DNA of 62,882 nt from Tissierellia bacterium. Its GTDB lineage: Bacteria > Bacillota > Clostridia > Tissierellales > Peptoniphilaceae. Below, piece by piece: positions 51,727 to 61,500 of the stretch. The number at the start of each line of letters is the position of its first letter. Positions within the stretch are counted from its first letter, which is position 1. The notes below the pieces were generated by a model that was not told the DNA's origin, did no database searches, and saw only the letters and a list, made by a program, of their open reading frames with translations. The position numbers were made by a program, and so were the translations under genes. Location of the stretch: NCBI GenBank assembly GCA_030540635.1, contig JAUNVW010000005.1, positions 1 through 62,882 of the forward strand. The letters run 5' to 3'.

Positions 51727-52488
51727 ATGAGTGAAGAATTGTTAAAAATAGAAAATCTCCATGCCAATGTGGATGGAACAGAAATTTTAAAAGGTGTAAA
51801 TTTAGAGATAAATAAAGGTGAAATCCATGTGATAATGGGTCCCAATGGTTCGGGAAAATCAACATTGGCCAATGTCATAATGGATAATCCAGTATATACC
51901 GTTACTCAAGGTAGAGTATATTTTGAAGGTGAAGATATCACGGAATTGACGACGGATAAACGGGCGAAAAAAGGAATGTTTATGTCCTTTCAAACGCCGG
52001 AAGAAGTTGAAGGAATTAGTTTAGAAAATTTTCTTCGAACGGCGAAGGCAGAAATTACGGGAGAAGAACAGTCCATCCTTGATTTTAGAGATGAAATGGA
52101 AGAAACCATGGAGATATTAAAATTAAGTGATGATTATTTATCCCGCTATTTAAATGTAGGTTTTTCCGGTGGAGAAAAGAAAAAATCAGAAATTTTACAA
52201 TTATTAGTATTAAATCCGAAATTCGCCATTTTGGACGAAACGGATTCAGGACTAGATGTCGATGCGGTGAAATTAGTCTCCCAAGGTATCCGAGAATATA
52301 AAAATGAAGACAATGCCCTACTCATTATCACCCACCATAGTGAAATTATGAAAGACATCCATCCCGATTATGTTCATGTGATTGTCGATGGACAAATCGT
52401 ACAAGAAGGTGGCGAAGAACTGATGAATCAAATCATCGAGCATGGATTTGAGAAATCGATGGAAGAAGGGAAAGTCCATGGAAAATAA
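51727..52488 (+). CDS. sufC: Fe-S cluster assembly ATPase SufC
   Basis: SufC is an ABC-type ATPase of the SufBCD scaffold. The 253 residues have Walker A MGPNGSGKSTLANVI, the ABC signature FSGGEKKKSEILQ, Walker B FAILDETDSGLDVDA, and the switch His in IITHHSEI. There is no membrane domain, as expected. It opens the sufCBDSU operon typical of Bacillota. It overlaps sufB by 11 bases. Confidence 0.97.
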   Translation: MSEELLKIENLHANVDGTEILKGVNLEINKGEIHVIMGPNGSGKSTLANVIMDNPVYTVTQGRVYFEGEDITELTTDKRAKKGMFMSFQTPEEVEGISLENFLRTAKAEITGEEQSILDFRDEMEETMEILKLSDDYLSRYLNVGFSGGEKKKSEILQLLVLNPKFAILDETDSGLDVDAVKLVSQGIREYKNEDNALLIITHHSEIMKDIHPDYVHVIVDGQIVQEGGEELMNQIIEHGFEKSMEEGKVHGK

Positions 52489-53890
52489 ACGAAAAAAGAC
52501 TTATGTCGAAGATCTAGACCGGGGGATCTATGATCGAAAGGACGAAGTAAAATATCGCTCGAAAATTAAAGGATTAAATGAAGAAGTCATCCGTATGATC
52601 TCGGAAGAGAAAAATGAACCAGAATGGATGTTAGATATCCGGTTGAAGGCCTTAAAAATATTCAATGAAACGCCTAATCCAGTATGGGGACCAGATTTAT
52701 CGGAAGTGGATATCGATGATATTATCACCTATATTCGACCTGACGCCGACTTGTCCGATACCTGGGAAAGTGTTCCTGATTATATTCGCGATACTTTCGA
52801 TGCCTTAGGCATACAAGAAGCGGAAAAAGAACTCTTCCTCTCGGGAGTCGGTGCACAATATGATTCCGAAGTTGTTTATCACAATTTACAGCAATCCCTT
52901 ATTGATCAAGGAGTTATATATACAGATTTCGAAACGGGATTAAAGGAATACGAAGATATTGTAAAAAAACATTATGCTAAGGCGATTTCTCCATCCCTTC
53001 ATAAATACGCAGCCCTTCACTACGCTTTGTCCAGTGGGGGATCCTTTATCTATGTTCCTAAGGGCGTTCGTGTAGATATTCCTTTACAATCCTATTATCG
53101 ACTGAATGCTCCAGGCGCTGGTCAGTTTGAGCACACATTAATTGTTGTAGAAGACGATGCCTATTGTCATTTTATTGAAGGCTGTTCTGCTCCCCGTTGG
53201 AATCAAACCAATGTTCACGCAGGAGGCGTAGAACTCTATGTCGGTAAAAATTCTACTTTACGATTTTCATCCATTGAAAATTGGTCACGGAATATGTACA
53301 ATCTCAACACAAAACGTGCCATCGTCGAAGAAAATGGATCCATTCAATGGGTGGGAGGATCTTTTGGATCGAAAGTTTCCATGCTCTATCCCACATCGGT
53401 ATTGATTGGTGAAGGGGCGAAAGCGGAAATGGTGACCATATCCTTTGGTTCCCGTGGTCAAGTTATTGATAACGGCGCATCGACAATCCATGCTGCATCA
53501 AATACCAGTTCGAACATTATAACAAAATCCATATCAAAAGGTGGCGGAGAAGCAAATTTTAGAGGAATGGTTAAAGTATTAGAAGAAGCTAAAAATTGCA
53601 AATCCACAGTTTCTTGTGAGTCTTTAATGTTAGATAATGAATCGAGATCGGACACAATTCCATATATTGAAGTCAAAAATAAATCTTGCGATCTTGGCCA
53701 CGAAGCAAAAATAGGCCGAATCGATGATCAAGTGATTTACTATTTAATGACAAGAGGTTTTTCGGAAGAAGAAGCAAAATCCATTGTTGTTCGAGGTTTT
53801 GCCGAGCCTATCGCAAAGGAATTACCCATGGAATATGCCGTGGAAATGAATAATTTAATTAATCTCGAATTGGAAGGAACCATAGGGTAG
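52478..53890 (+). CDS. sufB: Fe-S cluster scaffold protein SufB
   Basis: The 470-residue beta-helix protein is the main scaffold on which [4Fe-4S] clusters are built. Typical stretches are SGGSFIYVPKGVRVDIPLQSY, EGCSAPRW, ENWSRNMYNLNTKRA, and CESLMLDNESRSDTIPYIEV near the C-terminus, with the cluster-ligand Cys and Glu. The ATG at 52478 lies within sufC after GAAGGG; a longer in-frame ATG at 52442 is rejected. Confidence 0.97.
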   Translation: MENKRKKTYVEDLDRGIYDRKDEVKYRSKIKGLNEEVIRMISEEKNEPEWMLDIRLKALKIFNETPNPVWGPDLSEVDIDDIITYIRPDADLSDTWESVPDYIRDTFDALGIQEAEKELFLSGVGAQYDSEVVYHNLQQSLIDQGVIYTDFETGLKEYEDIVKKHYAKAISPSLHKYAALHYALSSGGSFIYVPKGVRVDIPLQSYYRLNAPGAGQFEHTLIVVEDDAYCHFIEGCSAPRWNQTNVHAGGVELYVGKNSTLRFSSIENWSRNMYNLNTKRAIVEENGSIQWVGGSFGSKVSMLYPTSVLIGEGAKAEMVTISFGSRGQVIDNGASTIHAASNTSSNIITKSISKGGGEANFRGMVKVLEEAKNCKSTVSCESLMLDNESRSDTIPYIEVKNKSCDLGHEAKIGRIDDQVIYYLMTRGFSEEEAKSIVVRGFAEPIAKELPMEYAVEMNNLINLELEGTIG

Positions 53891-53898
53891 GTGATAAT

Positions 53899-54882
53899 AT
53901 GGAATTAAAAGTTAATGAATTAAAATATAAAACCTATGAACATTTAAAGATCAACGATTCGACAATTGTTTTACCGAAACAAGAAAAAGGCCATCTGGAG
54001 ATTCCCGAATTTTTATCGAATTATAATTACGGTATGAGTGAAGAATTCATTAAATACCAAATGGAAAGGGCCAATGAATATCATCAATATGATGAAGAAA
54101 ATATGGTCAAAGAGTATAAAATATCAGAATCCCTTTACGATGTTCAAGATATTATCGTTGAGGAAGGACAAAAGAAAAAGATTCGCCTGATTTACCATAT
54201 GGAAGACAACAAAACCCGTTCTTCCTTGATCCGTCTTTATGCGAAAAAAAATGCAGAAGTTTATGTGGATTTAGTATCCATCGGTGAAGACCAAGGAAAT
54301 AATATTGAAAATTTCTTTGCCCTAGTGGAAGAAGATGCAAAAGTATATGTTCGACAAGTTCTATTGGGGGGGCATCAAATTACCGTCCATCATAAAGCCC
54401 ATCTTAAAGGCGAAAGGAGTAAATTCAAAGAAAACAGCATTTACTTTGGCGTTGAAGATGAACAAATTGATTTATTTTATGATATTGTCCATGAAGGCGC
54501 AAAATCATGGTCGAGTCTCCATGTACATGGAGCTTTGAAGGATTATGCCTATAAGAAATTCCGATCGACCCTTGATTTTCTACAAGGTTCATCTCAATCA
54601 GAAGGTTCAGAAACAGAATATGTCACCTTATTATCAGATACGGCAACAAATATTCAAGTACCGGTACTCCTATGTAATGAAGATGATGTGCTAGGAGATC
54701 ATGCGGCATCCTGTGGTAATATTGATCCGGATAAAATGTTTTACCTCCAATCGAGGGGATTGAGTCAAGAAAATGCCGAGCGCTTGATTGTCAAAGCCAA
54801 ATTTGCGCCAACTATTGAACGGATAGAAGATGAACAATTACGAAACGAAATATGGAAAACTATTGATGAGAAAATCAGGTGA
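53899..54882 (+). CDS. sufD: Fe-S cluster assembly protein SufD
   Basis: This partner of SufB in the SufBC2D complex has 327 residues. It shares the C-terminal SufBD fold, seen in SEGSETEYVTLLSD, CNEDDVLGDHAASCGNIDPDKMFYL and GLSQENAERLIVKAKF. It is shorter than E. coli SufD at the N-terminus. It sits between sufB and sufS with gaps of 8 and 4 bases and probably has no life outside the complex. Confidence 0.93.
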   Translation: MELKVNELKYKTYEHLKINDSTIVLPKQEKGHLEIPEFLSNYNYGMSEEFIKYQMERANEYHQYDEENMVKEYKISESLYDVQDIIVEEGQKKKIRLIYHMEDNKTRSSLIRLYAKKNAEVYVDLVSIGEDQGNNIENFFALVEEDAKVYVRQVLLGGHQITVHHKAHLKGERSKFKENSIYFGVEDEQIDLFYDIVHEGAKSWSSLHVHGALKDYAYKKFRSTLDFLQGSSQSEGSETEYVTLLSDTATNIQVPVLLCNEDDVLGDHAASCGNIDPDKMFYLQSRGLSQENAERLIVKAKFAPTIERIEDEQLRNEIWKTIDEKIR

Positions 54883-54886
54883 TCTA

Positions 54887-56131
54887 ATGAAATCTATTAC
54901 AGTCGATGCAATACGGAAAGATTTTCCCTATTTGCAAGAACATTATAAGAATAAACAGATTTGCTATCTCGATAACGCAGCGACGACTCAAAAGCCTCAA
55001 CAGGTGATCGATGCCTTAACAAATTACTATCAATACGCCAATGGTGGTCCCCATCGAGGAGCCCATTATTTCTCGATGAAATCAACGGAAATATACGAAT
55101 CCACCCGGCAAAAAGTTGCGGATTTTATTGGGGCGAAATCACAGGATGAGATTGTTTTTACAAGAGGGGCAACGGAAGGACTTAATCTTCTCGCATACAG
55201 TTATGGCCTTGAAGAATTAAAAGAAGGCGATGAAATTCTATTATCCATCATGGAACATCATTCAAATCTTTGTAATTGGCAATATGTTGCGGAAAAAACG
55301 AAGGCAAAACTCGTATTTATTGGGCTCGATGAAAATCGTCATTTAGATATGGAGGATTTTCGACAAAAATTAAATCAGAATACAAAATTATTAAGCATTA
55401 CTGCGGCATCCAATGTTACAGGTGAAATGCCAAAGGTCAAAGAAATGATTCAGTTAGCCAAAAAAGTCAATCCCGAGATAACAACCGTCATTGACGGTTC
55501 CCAGTGGATTCCCCATCACCCAGGAAATATCGTAGATATTGATGCTGATTTTCTCGTGTTTTCTGGACATAAAATGTGTGCAGCCATGGGAATCGGTGTA
55601 TTATATGGCAAAAAAGAGCGTTTAAATTCATTAAAACCATTCCATTATGGTGGGGATATGATCGAATATGTGGATAAATATGAATCTACTTTCTTAGATG
55701 CTCCCCATCGTTTTGAAGCCGGTACGCAAAATGTTGGTGGTGTTGCTTCCCTTGCGGCGGCGATTGATTATATCCAACAGATCGGTTTCGATTTTATTAA
55801 GAATCAAGAAAAAAAATTAATGGACTATGCCTATGATGAAATGAGTAAAATGGATGAGATTGAAATTTATTCGGTGCCAGGGGATCATCGTTCTCCGGCT
55901 CTTTCATTTAATTTCAAAGAAGTTCATCCCCATGATGTAGCGACGATTCTCAATGAACAAGGAATTGCCATACGATCAGGTCATCATTGTGCCCAACCTC
56001 TTCATCGGTACTTGGATTGTAATTTTTCTTGTCGTGTATCTTTTGGTTTTTATAATACAATTGAAGAAGTGGATTACTTCTTAGAACATTTGGACGATGT
56101 AAAGAAGGTGTTTCAAATTGGGATTAGATGA
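54887..56131 (+). CDS. sufS: Cysteine desulfurase SufS
   Basis: This PLP enzyme takes sulfur from cysteine for cluster assembly. The 414 residues have CYLDNAATTQKPQQVI, the PLP-stacking His in EHHSNLCNW, the PLP lysine in FSGHKMCAAMGIGVLYGKK, and the catalytic Cys in RSGHHCAQPLHR near residue 370. This is a group II desulfurase that works with SufU. The ATG at 54887 lies just after the sufD stop; a longer in-frame start within sufD is rejected. It overlaps sufU by 14 bases. Confidence 0.97.
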   Translation: MKSITVDAIRKDFPYLQEHYKNKQICYLDNAATTQKPQQVIDALTNYYQYANGGPHRGAHYFSMKSTEIYESTRQKVADFIGAKSQDEIVFTRGATEGLNLLAYSYGLEELKEGDEILLSIMEHHSNLCNWQYVAEKTKAKLVFIGLDENRHLDMEDFRQKLNQNTKLLSITAASNVTGEMPKVKEMIQLAKKVNPEITTVIDGSQWIPHHPGNIVDIDADFLVFSGHKMCAAMGIGVLYGKKERLNSLKPFHYGGDMIEYVDKYESTFLDAPHRFEAGTQNVGGVASLAAAIDYIQQIGFDFIKNQEKKLMDYAYDEMSKMDEIEIYSVPGDHRSPALSFNFKEVHPHDVATILNEQGIAIRSGHHCAQPLHRYLDCNFSCRVSFGFYNTIEEVDYFLEHLDDVKKVFQIGIR

Positions 56132-56561
56132 TTTATATACACAAATTGTATTAGAACACAGTCAAAGTAAAAAAAATCACCGGGAAGTCGAAGATGCGGA
56201 TATTATTCGCAAAGGACATAATCCTTCCTGTGGTGATGAAATTAGTTTGGAAATAAAATTGACGGGAAATAAAATAGAAGATATTTCCTATACTGGAATT
56301 GGTTGTGCCATAAGCAAAGCCTCGACATCGATCATGTGTGATTTGATACGGGGAAAAACAATCGAAGAAGCATTGGCCTTGGAAGATACTTTTCGACAAA
56401 TGGTCCTTGGCGAAATTACCGATCGAAAAGAATTAAAAGCGTTAAAAGATGCCCGGGCTTTTTCCAATATGAAGAATATGCCAGCCCGAATTAAATGTGC
56501 AACCCTTCCATGGTATACCTTAGAAAAAATCTTTACAGAAGAAATTCAATACGGCGAATAA
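56118..56561 (+). CDS. sufU: Sulfur-transfer/Zn protein SufU
   Basis: SufU takes the persulfide from SufS in Gram-positive bacteria and binds zinc. The 147 residues have the IscU-like core with three cysteines in NPSCGDEI, GCAISKAS and KCATLPWYTL, plus the Gram-positive insertion between the second and third Cys. The start is TTG 56118, 8 bases after AAGGTG. It ends the suf operon; no strong terminator is seen before fba. Confidence 0.95.
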   Translation: MGLDDLYTQIVLEHSQSKKNHREVEDADIIRKGHNPSCGDEISLEIKLTGNKIEDISYTGIGCAISKASTSIMCDLIRGKTIEEALALEDTFRQMVLGEITDRKELKALKDARAFSNMKNMPARIKCATLPWYTLEKIFTEEIQYGE

Positions 56562-56630
56562 TTACTTTTTTCCCCCAATATGATAAAATAGAGATATACG
56601 AAAAGACTATTTTATAAGGGGGATTTTTTT

Positions 56631-57494
56631 ATGTTGGTATCAGCAAAAGAAATGTTGGAAAAAGCATTAAAAGAACATTATGCAGTGGGTCAATTCAATA
56701 TTAATAATTTAGAATGGACAAAAGCGATTTTAGAAACGGCGGAGGAGAACAATTCACCGGTAATATTAGGTGTGAGTGAAGGTGCGGGAAAATACATGGG
56801 AGGCTATCATACCGTCATGGGTATGGTTAAGGGACTTATGGAGGATTTAAACATCACCGTACCCGTTGCCGTTCATTTAGATCACGGAAGCTTTGATGGT
56901 GCTAAAGAATGTATTGAGGCCGGATTTACATCCATTATGTTTGATGGCTCTTCTTATCCGATTGACGAAAATATCGAAAAAACGAAGGAAATTGTTGCAC
57001 TTGCCCATAGGGAAGGGATTTCCGTGGAAGCAGAAGTTGGATCCATTGGTGGGGAGGAAGATGGAGTCGTAGGTCGGGGGGAGATCGCAGATCCCGAGGA
57101 ATGTAAACGGATTGCGGATTTGGGTATTGATTTTTTAGCAGCAGGAATTGGTAATATCCATGGTGTATATCCAAAGGATTGGCAAGGTTTAGATTTTAAT
57201 GCCCTCGATGCCATCAAACAAAAAATTGGAGATTTACCATTGGTACTTCACGGTGGAACGGGAATCTCCGATGAAATGATTCAACAATCCATAGAACTTG
57301 GTGTTTCAAAAATTAATGTAAATACGGAATGCCAGATCGCCTTTAATGAAGCGACCAGAAAGTATTATGAACAGGGAAAAGATCGCGAAGGGAAAGGCTT
57401 TGATCCGAGGAAAGTATTAAAATCAGGGACAGAAGCCATTAAAGAAACCGTAAAAGAAAAAATGGAAATTTTTGGCTCCATTAATAAAGCATAA
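56631..57494 (+). CDS. fba: Class II fructose-bisphosphate aldolase
   Basis: The enzyme splits fructose-1,6-bisphosphate in glycolysis. The 287 residues show the zinc-binding VAVHLDHGS (His), VEAEVGSIGGEEDG, AAGIGNIHGVY (His) and LVLHGGTGISDEMIQQSI, plus INVNTECQIAF. It is the Zn2+-dependent, FbaA-like short type. Tagatose-bisphosphate activity cannot be excluded. GGGGG lies 8 bases before the ATG. Confidence 0.96.
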   Translation: MLVSAKEMLEKALKEHYAVGQFNINNLEWTKAILETAEENNSPVILGVSEGAGKYMGGYHTVMGMVKGLMEDLNITVPVAVHLDHGSFDGAKECIEAGFTSIMFDGSSYPIDENIEKTKEIVALAHREGISVEAEVGSIGGEEDGVVGRGEIADPEECKRIADLGIDFLAAGIGNIHGVYPKDWQGLDFNALDAIKQKIGDLPLVLHGGTGISDEMIQQSIELGVSKINVNTECQIAFNEATRKYYEQGKDREGKGFDPRKVLKSGTEAIKETVKEKMEIFGSINKA

Positions 57495-57498
57495 ATAA

Positions 57499-57522
57499 AG
57501 GGATTGGTAATATCCAATCCCT
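57499..57522 (+). terminator. Perfect hairpin after fba
   Basis: AGGGATTGG-TAATAT-CCAATCCCT (57499-57522). It is followed by A/T-rich sequence without a T-run, so termination may be weak. Confidence 0.55.
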
Positions 57523-57534
57523 AAAATTATAATA

Positions 57535-57563
57535 TTGTCATTGAAATATTATTTTGCTATAAT
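57535..57563 (+). promoter_or_regulatory. Strong promoter of the asnB-like gene
   Basis: TTGTCA (57535-57540), 17 bases, TATAAT (57558-57563), with TGC directly before the -10 (extended -10). Confidence 0.88.
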
Positions 57564-57593
57564 TTTTTTATCATAAATAAACGAGGTGGATAT

Positions 57594-59411
57594 ATGGGAA
57601 GTATTGCCGTTAAAATTCAAAAAGAAAAAAGATTTCAAGATATCGAAGAAATGAATCGAAGATTGGGCCATCGTGGAGAGCTTCATAATGAAATATTAAA
57701 CCATGGCATATTGGCCTTGGGGACAAATACCAATGAAAGCCAAAACTTAATGAAAAATAATCCTTCTGTAGAAAAACAGGGATTAATCATCGCTATTGAT
57801 GGAGAAATATTCGATCAAGAACAATTGAAAAAAGAATTTCCAAAGGACAAAATTGATACGACGATCGAATTGATCGCAGCCCTATATCGCCGTGATTTCA
57901 CAAAATTTTTGCCCCGATTAAATGGTGATTTTGTGATATTCATCTATGATAAACATCGTGATATTGCCATTGTTGCACGAGATGCTTTTGGTGTGAAACC
58001 TTTTTTTTACACAAATAACACAAAGGATGGTTCCATGATGATGGCATCGGAAATAAAAGCCTTTATTGGATCGGATTCTTTCAAAAAAGAACTCAATAAT
58101 AAAGCCCTATCTTCTTATTTATCCTTTCAATATGCACCAGGTCCAGGAACATTTTTTGAAGAGGTCTATGCCTTAGCCCCAGGGTCTTATTTGCTCATTG
58201 ATGTGGGGAGAAATTGTTCTTATTCCATTGAAAAATACTATGAATATGAAATGCATCCAATAAAAGGTGATCAAAAAGAATTGGAAGAACAATTGATCAC
58301 CGTACTTAAGAAAGCGGTGGAAAGACGTCGATCTCCTGGTATGGGATCCTTTTTATCCGGCGGAATAGACTCTTCATTGATCACCACTTTATTAATGCCT
58401 GAAAAAACATTTAGTATTGGATTTGATGAAGAAACGGGAATCTTTGATGAATCCATACATGCAAAGGAATTAGCGGATATACTGGGGATTGAAAATATCA
58501 AATATGAATTGACCGGTGAAGAAGCCTTTGAAAAATTAGGAGAGATACAATATTTCGCCGATCAACCCCATGGTAATCTATCGACTGTTCCATTGTATTT
58601 CCTTGCAAATATGGCGAAAAAACATGTGGACAGTGTCCAGTCTGGAGAAGGCGCCGACGAATTTTTTGGTGGCTATTCCTCCTTCATCGATGGACCTCAA
58701 ATGAGAAAATATAAAAAACTGCCCCTGTGGTTTCGTAAAGGCATGAAAAGTATAGCTAAAAACCAGAAGGGAAAAAAATGGCAACAATTGGTGGAAGCAG
58801 GTAGTGATGTCGAAGAGTATTTTATCGGTGAAGCGAAAATATTTACGGAGCAAGAAAGCCGTAGTGTTTTACGACCACCTTATGATGGGGGTCATGGCAC
58901 AGATTATTATACAAAACCCTTATATCAAGCCTATCGCCAATATTCTGATTTACAGAAGAAACAAATGATTGATATCGAATTATTTATGCCCTGGGATATC
59001 CTTGTGAAAGCTGACCGTATGACGAGTTCGTGTTCATTGGGAATTCGTGCTCCTTTTATGGATCGAGAGATTATTGAAATTTCGGCATCACTTGAGGATT
59101 CAATGAAATCTAGGGATGGTATTTCTAAATATTTAATACGGGAAATGGCAAAAAATCAATTGCCCGAAGAATGGGTTAAGCGTAAAAAACTTGGTTTTCC
59201 TGTACCGATGAAATTCTGGCTTTTACGGACAAATATCTATGAACAAGTACGTTCTTATTTCGTATCGGATATGGCAAAGGAGTTTTTTGAAACAAAGAAA
59301 ATAATAAAGCTACTGAACGATCACTATGAACAAAAAGCAATGAATCAGCGTTATATTTATGTAATCTTCGCTTTCTTAAAATGGTATGAAGAATACTTTA
59401 TAAAACGATAA
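57594..59411 (+). CDS. Asparagine synthetase-like protein lacking the glutaminase cysteine
   Basis: The 605 residues match glutamine-dependent asparagine synthetase in layout. The C-terminal synthetase domain looks intact: SFLSGGIDSSLITTLL (PP-loop), SGEGADEFFGGYSSF, LGIRAPFMDREIIEIS and KRKKLGFPVPM. The N-terminal domain begins MGSIAVKIQ, while active enzymes begin MCGIAG: the nucleophile Cys2 is Gly. Other glutamine-site residues also differ (IDGEIF for NGEIY; DTTIEL where the family has a SDxE-type Asp). So it probably cannot hydrolyse glutamine and may use free ammonia, or another amine, to form asparagine or a related amide. GAGGTG lies before the ATG. It has its own promoter and terminator. 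Confidence 0.88.
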   Translation: MGSIAVKIQKEKRFQDIEEMNRRLGHRGELHNEILNHGILALGTNTNESQNLMKNNPSVEKQGLIIAIDGEIFDQEQLKKEFPKDKIDTTIELIAALYRRDFTKFLPRLNGDFVIFIYDKHRDIAIVARDAFGVKPFFYTNNTKDGSMMMASEIKAFIGSDSFKKELNNKALSSYLSFQYAPGPGTFFEEVYALAPGSYLLIDVGRNCSYSIEKYYEYEMHPIKGDQKELEEQLITVLKKAVERRRSPGMGSFLSGGIDSSLITTLLMPEKTFSIGFDEETGIFDESIHAKELADILGIENIKYELTGEEAFEKLGEIQYFADQPHGNLSTVPLYFLANMAKKHVDSVQSGEGADEFFGGYSSFIDGPQMRKYKKLPLWFRKGMKSIAKNQKGKKWQQLVEAGSDVEEYFIGEAKIFTEQESRSVLRPPYDGGHGTDYYTKPLYQAYRQYSDLQKKQMIDIELFMPWDILVKADRMTSSCSLGIRAPFMDREIIEISASLEDSMKSRDGISKYLIREMAKNQLPEEWVKRKKLGFPVPMKFWLLRTNIYEQVRSYFVSDMAKEFFETKKIIKLLNDHYEQKAMNQRYIYVIFAFLKWYEEYFIKR

Positions 59412-59413
59412 AT

Positions 59414-59438
59414 CAGGGAGTAATCCCTGGTTTTTTTA
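59414..59438 (+). terminator. Terminator after the asnB-like gene
   Basis: CAGGGA-GTAA-TCCCTG (59414-59429) followed by a G and seven T. Confidence 0.9.
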
Positions 59439-60347
59439 TGAAAAGATCATTATTCTCGTACGGGGAGATGGATATTCATTTGTCCCTTATAAAAAAGGCG
59501 TAAACAATCAAGTTGAAAAAGAAAGATGTTGAATTCCAAGACGATTGCAATTATGGAAAAATTAAATAAATTAAGAGATGAGCATTATTCTCGTTGAAAA
59601 TAAGCATTAAAACAGAAGGCTCTATAAATTTTTTATCATTATGATGAAGGAAGTCCACATTATAGTTGATGGGATTTTTATATTTGGATTTACTTAGGAA
59701 AGCCAAAGTGATTGAAGGGGAATTTAAAAATAACCATAGGATAGAATTTATCCACGGTCAATGATAAAATATTCCATAGAAACATAAAGGACGGTGGGGA
59801 AAATGATTCGAGATCAAGTGAAAATCTTAAGTTTTATTAATAGAATAGGGATCTTTTTATCGTAAAAAACAGATCACATTGATCAACATCTAAACTTCAA
59901 TAAATGATGAGGGATAAAAATGGAAAGTTTGTGAGGATTTATATCTTCATTAACAATATCGAAGATCCCTAGGATACTTTACGCGATGATCTTCCCGGTG
60001 GAAATTAATGGATATAATTATCATCGCCTAAAGATAAGGGGATAAGCGTGAAGGAAAATCTTGAAAAGAAGACCAGGACAGACAGTGGGCATCGAAACTT
60101 ATTGGATAATGTTGTAAAATAGATGAAGAAAGGAATTCTAAAGGCCATAGAGATTATAAAATACAGAAATCTTTCAGAAAAAAGAAGCAGATGAGAAATT
60201 ATATGGAATTTCTCCTTAATCTCCAAAAAGTACGACCAGTTGTTGAAGGGAAAATGAATAATGGGATTTGGTAAAAGGATCGATTGGATATTAAATATTC
60301 CGATAGAACATATTGATATTAAAACACAACCCATGGGAGGATGATCG
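59439..60347. other. Gene-free stretch, probably a decayed gene
   Basis: About 900 bases hold no frame that I can support on either strand. The base make-up resembles the coding DNA around it more than typical A/T-rich spacers. Short protein-like runs on the + strand (for example GILKAIEIIKYRNLSEKR near 60130-60190) are broken by stops and shifts. A 109-codon minus-strand frame (60005-60334) is hydrophobic and lacks a ribosome site, and I take it as chance. An old inactivated gene between asnB and ppk2 is the best guess. No promoter or RNA gene was found in it. Confidence 0.5.
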
Positions 60348-61232
60348 ATGGATATTAAAAAATATCAAGTTAAAACAGGGCAAAAAGTAAATCTTAAAAA
60401 TTATCCGACTAGTATAGACGATCAAATGAACAAGAAAGAAACGAAAAAGCGATTAATGCCGGATAATCTAGAACAGATGAGAGAATTGCAAGATCGTTTA
60501 TATGCGGAAGATAAATACGGCGTAGTTATGGTTTTACAAGCCATGGATGCAGCGGGGAAAGACGGCGCCATAAAACATGTCATGACGGCTTTAAATCCCC
60601 AGGGGACAAAAGTGACTTCCTTTAAAGTGCCCACAAGGATTGAAATGAACCATGATTATTTATGGCGTATATCCAAGGCCCTACCAGCAAGGGGAGAGAT
60701 CGGAATATTCAATCGCTCCCATTATGAAGATGTGATTGTTACAAAAGTTCACGATAATGTGGACCATGGGAAAATTCCAGAAAAATTAATCACCGAAGAT
60801 ATTTGGACAAAACGTTATGGACAAATTAATAATTTTGAAAAATATCTCGTAGAAAATGGTTTTAAATTTATAAAAATATTTTTACATCTTTCGAAGGACG
60901 AACAAAAAGATCGATTACTGAGCAGAATTAATAATCCAGATAAAAATTGGAAATTTTCAAAAAGTGATATTTATGAACGAGCCTATTGGGAGGAATACCA
61001 AAATGCTTATGAAGAAATGTTGGAAAACACATCAACGAAGGAAGCGCCATGGTATGTCGTGCCCGCCGATCGAAAATGGTTCAGTCGATATTTGATTTCA
61101 GAAATCGTATTAAATGTCTTGCAAGAAATCAATCCGCAGTATCCCTCATTAAATCAAGAAGATTTGGCAAATTTAGAGCAATGGAAAGTCATTTTAGAAA
61201 AAGAAGAAGAAAATACATTAAGGAAGGATTAA
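60348..61232 (+). CDS. Polyphosphate kinase 2 family protein
   Basis: PPK2 enzymes move phosphate from polyphosphate to nucleotides (AMP to ADP or ADP to ATP). The 294 residues have the Walker A-like QAMDAAGKDGAIKHVM (about 64-79), the lid region with FNRSHYEDVIVTKVH (Walker B-like Asp), and PWYVVPADRKWFSRY. The length fits class I/III one-domain enzymes; which nucleotide is used cannot be told. GGGAGG lies 7 bases before the ATG. It is followed 1 base later by a small zinc-ribbon gene. Confidence 0.93.
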   Translation: MDIKKYQVKTGQKVNLKNYPTSIDDQMNKKETKKRLMPDNLEQMRELQDRLYAEDKYGVVMVLQAMDAAGKDGAIKHVMTALNPQGTKVTSFKVPTRIEMNHDYLWRISKALPARGEIGIFNRSHYEDVIVTKVHDNVDHGKIPEKLITEDIWTKRYGQINNFEKYLVENGFKFIKIFLHLSKDEQKDRLLSRINNPDKNWKFSKSDIYERAYWEEYQNAYEEMLENTSTKEAPWYVVPADRKWFSRYLISEIVLNVLQEINPQYPSLNQEDLANLEQWKVILEKEEENTLRKD

Positions 61233-61233
61233 A

Positions 61234-61497
61234 ATGAAGTGTCCAAAATGTCATCGACCCATGGAAGAAGGAGTAATTACGGGTAAAAAAGGATTTTATT
61301 ATTTACCAAAGGAGGAGTATCAACTTTTGGGAATGAAACGGTATCAACGAGACTCAAAAGAATTTATACCCATTGGTTTTCTCGAAAATTGGGGAGAACA
61401 AACCGTGCCCCATATCTATCGTTGTACCCATTGTCACATTATCACAGGAATGATCGAAGAAAAAGACCGATTGAAATATGTACGGGATGAATTTTAA
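61234..61497 (+). CDS. Small zinc-ribbon protein
   Basis: The 87 residues have one CxxC at the start (MKCPKCHRPMEEG) and a second near the end (YRCTHCHIITGMI), a typical zinc ribbon, with a linker between them. This resembles small uncharacterised zinc-ribbon proteins of the DUF6487 kind. It is co-transcribed with ppk2 (start 1 base after its stop, AGGAAGG before the ATG). No function can be given. Confidence 0.75.
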   Translation: MKCPKCHRPMEEGVITGKKGFYYLPKEEYQLLGMKRYQRDSKEFIPIGFLENWGEQTVPHIYRCTHCHIITGMIEEKDRLKYVRDEF

Positions 61498-61500
61498 AAA

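Noticed and set aside
60005-60334. 109-codon minus-strand hydrophobic frame in the asnB-ppk2 gap
   Set aside because: It has no ribosome site, its composition fits A/T-rich antisense, and no family is recognised.
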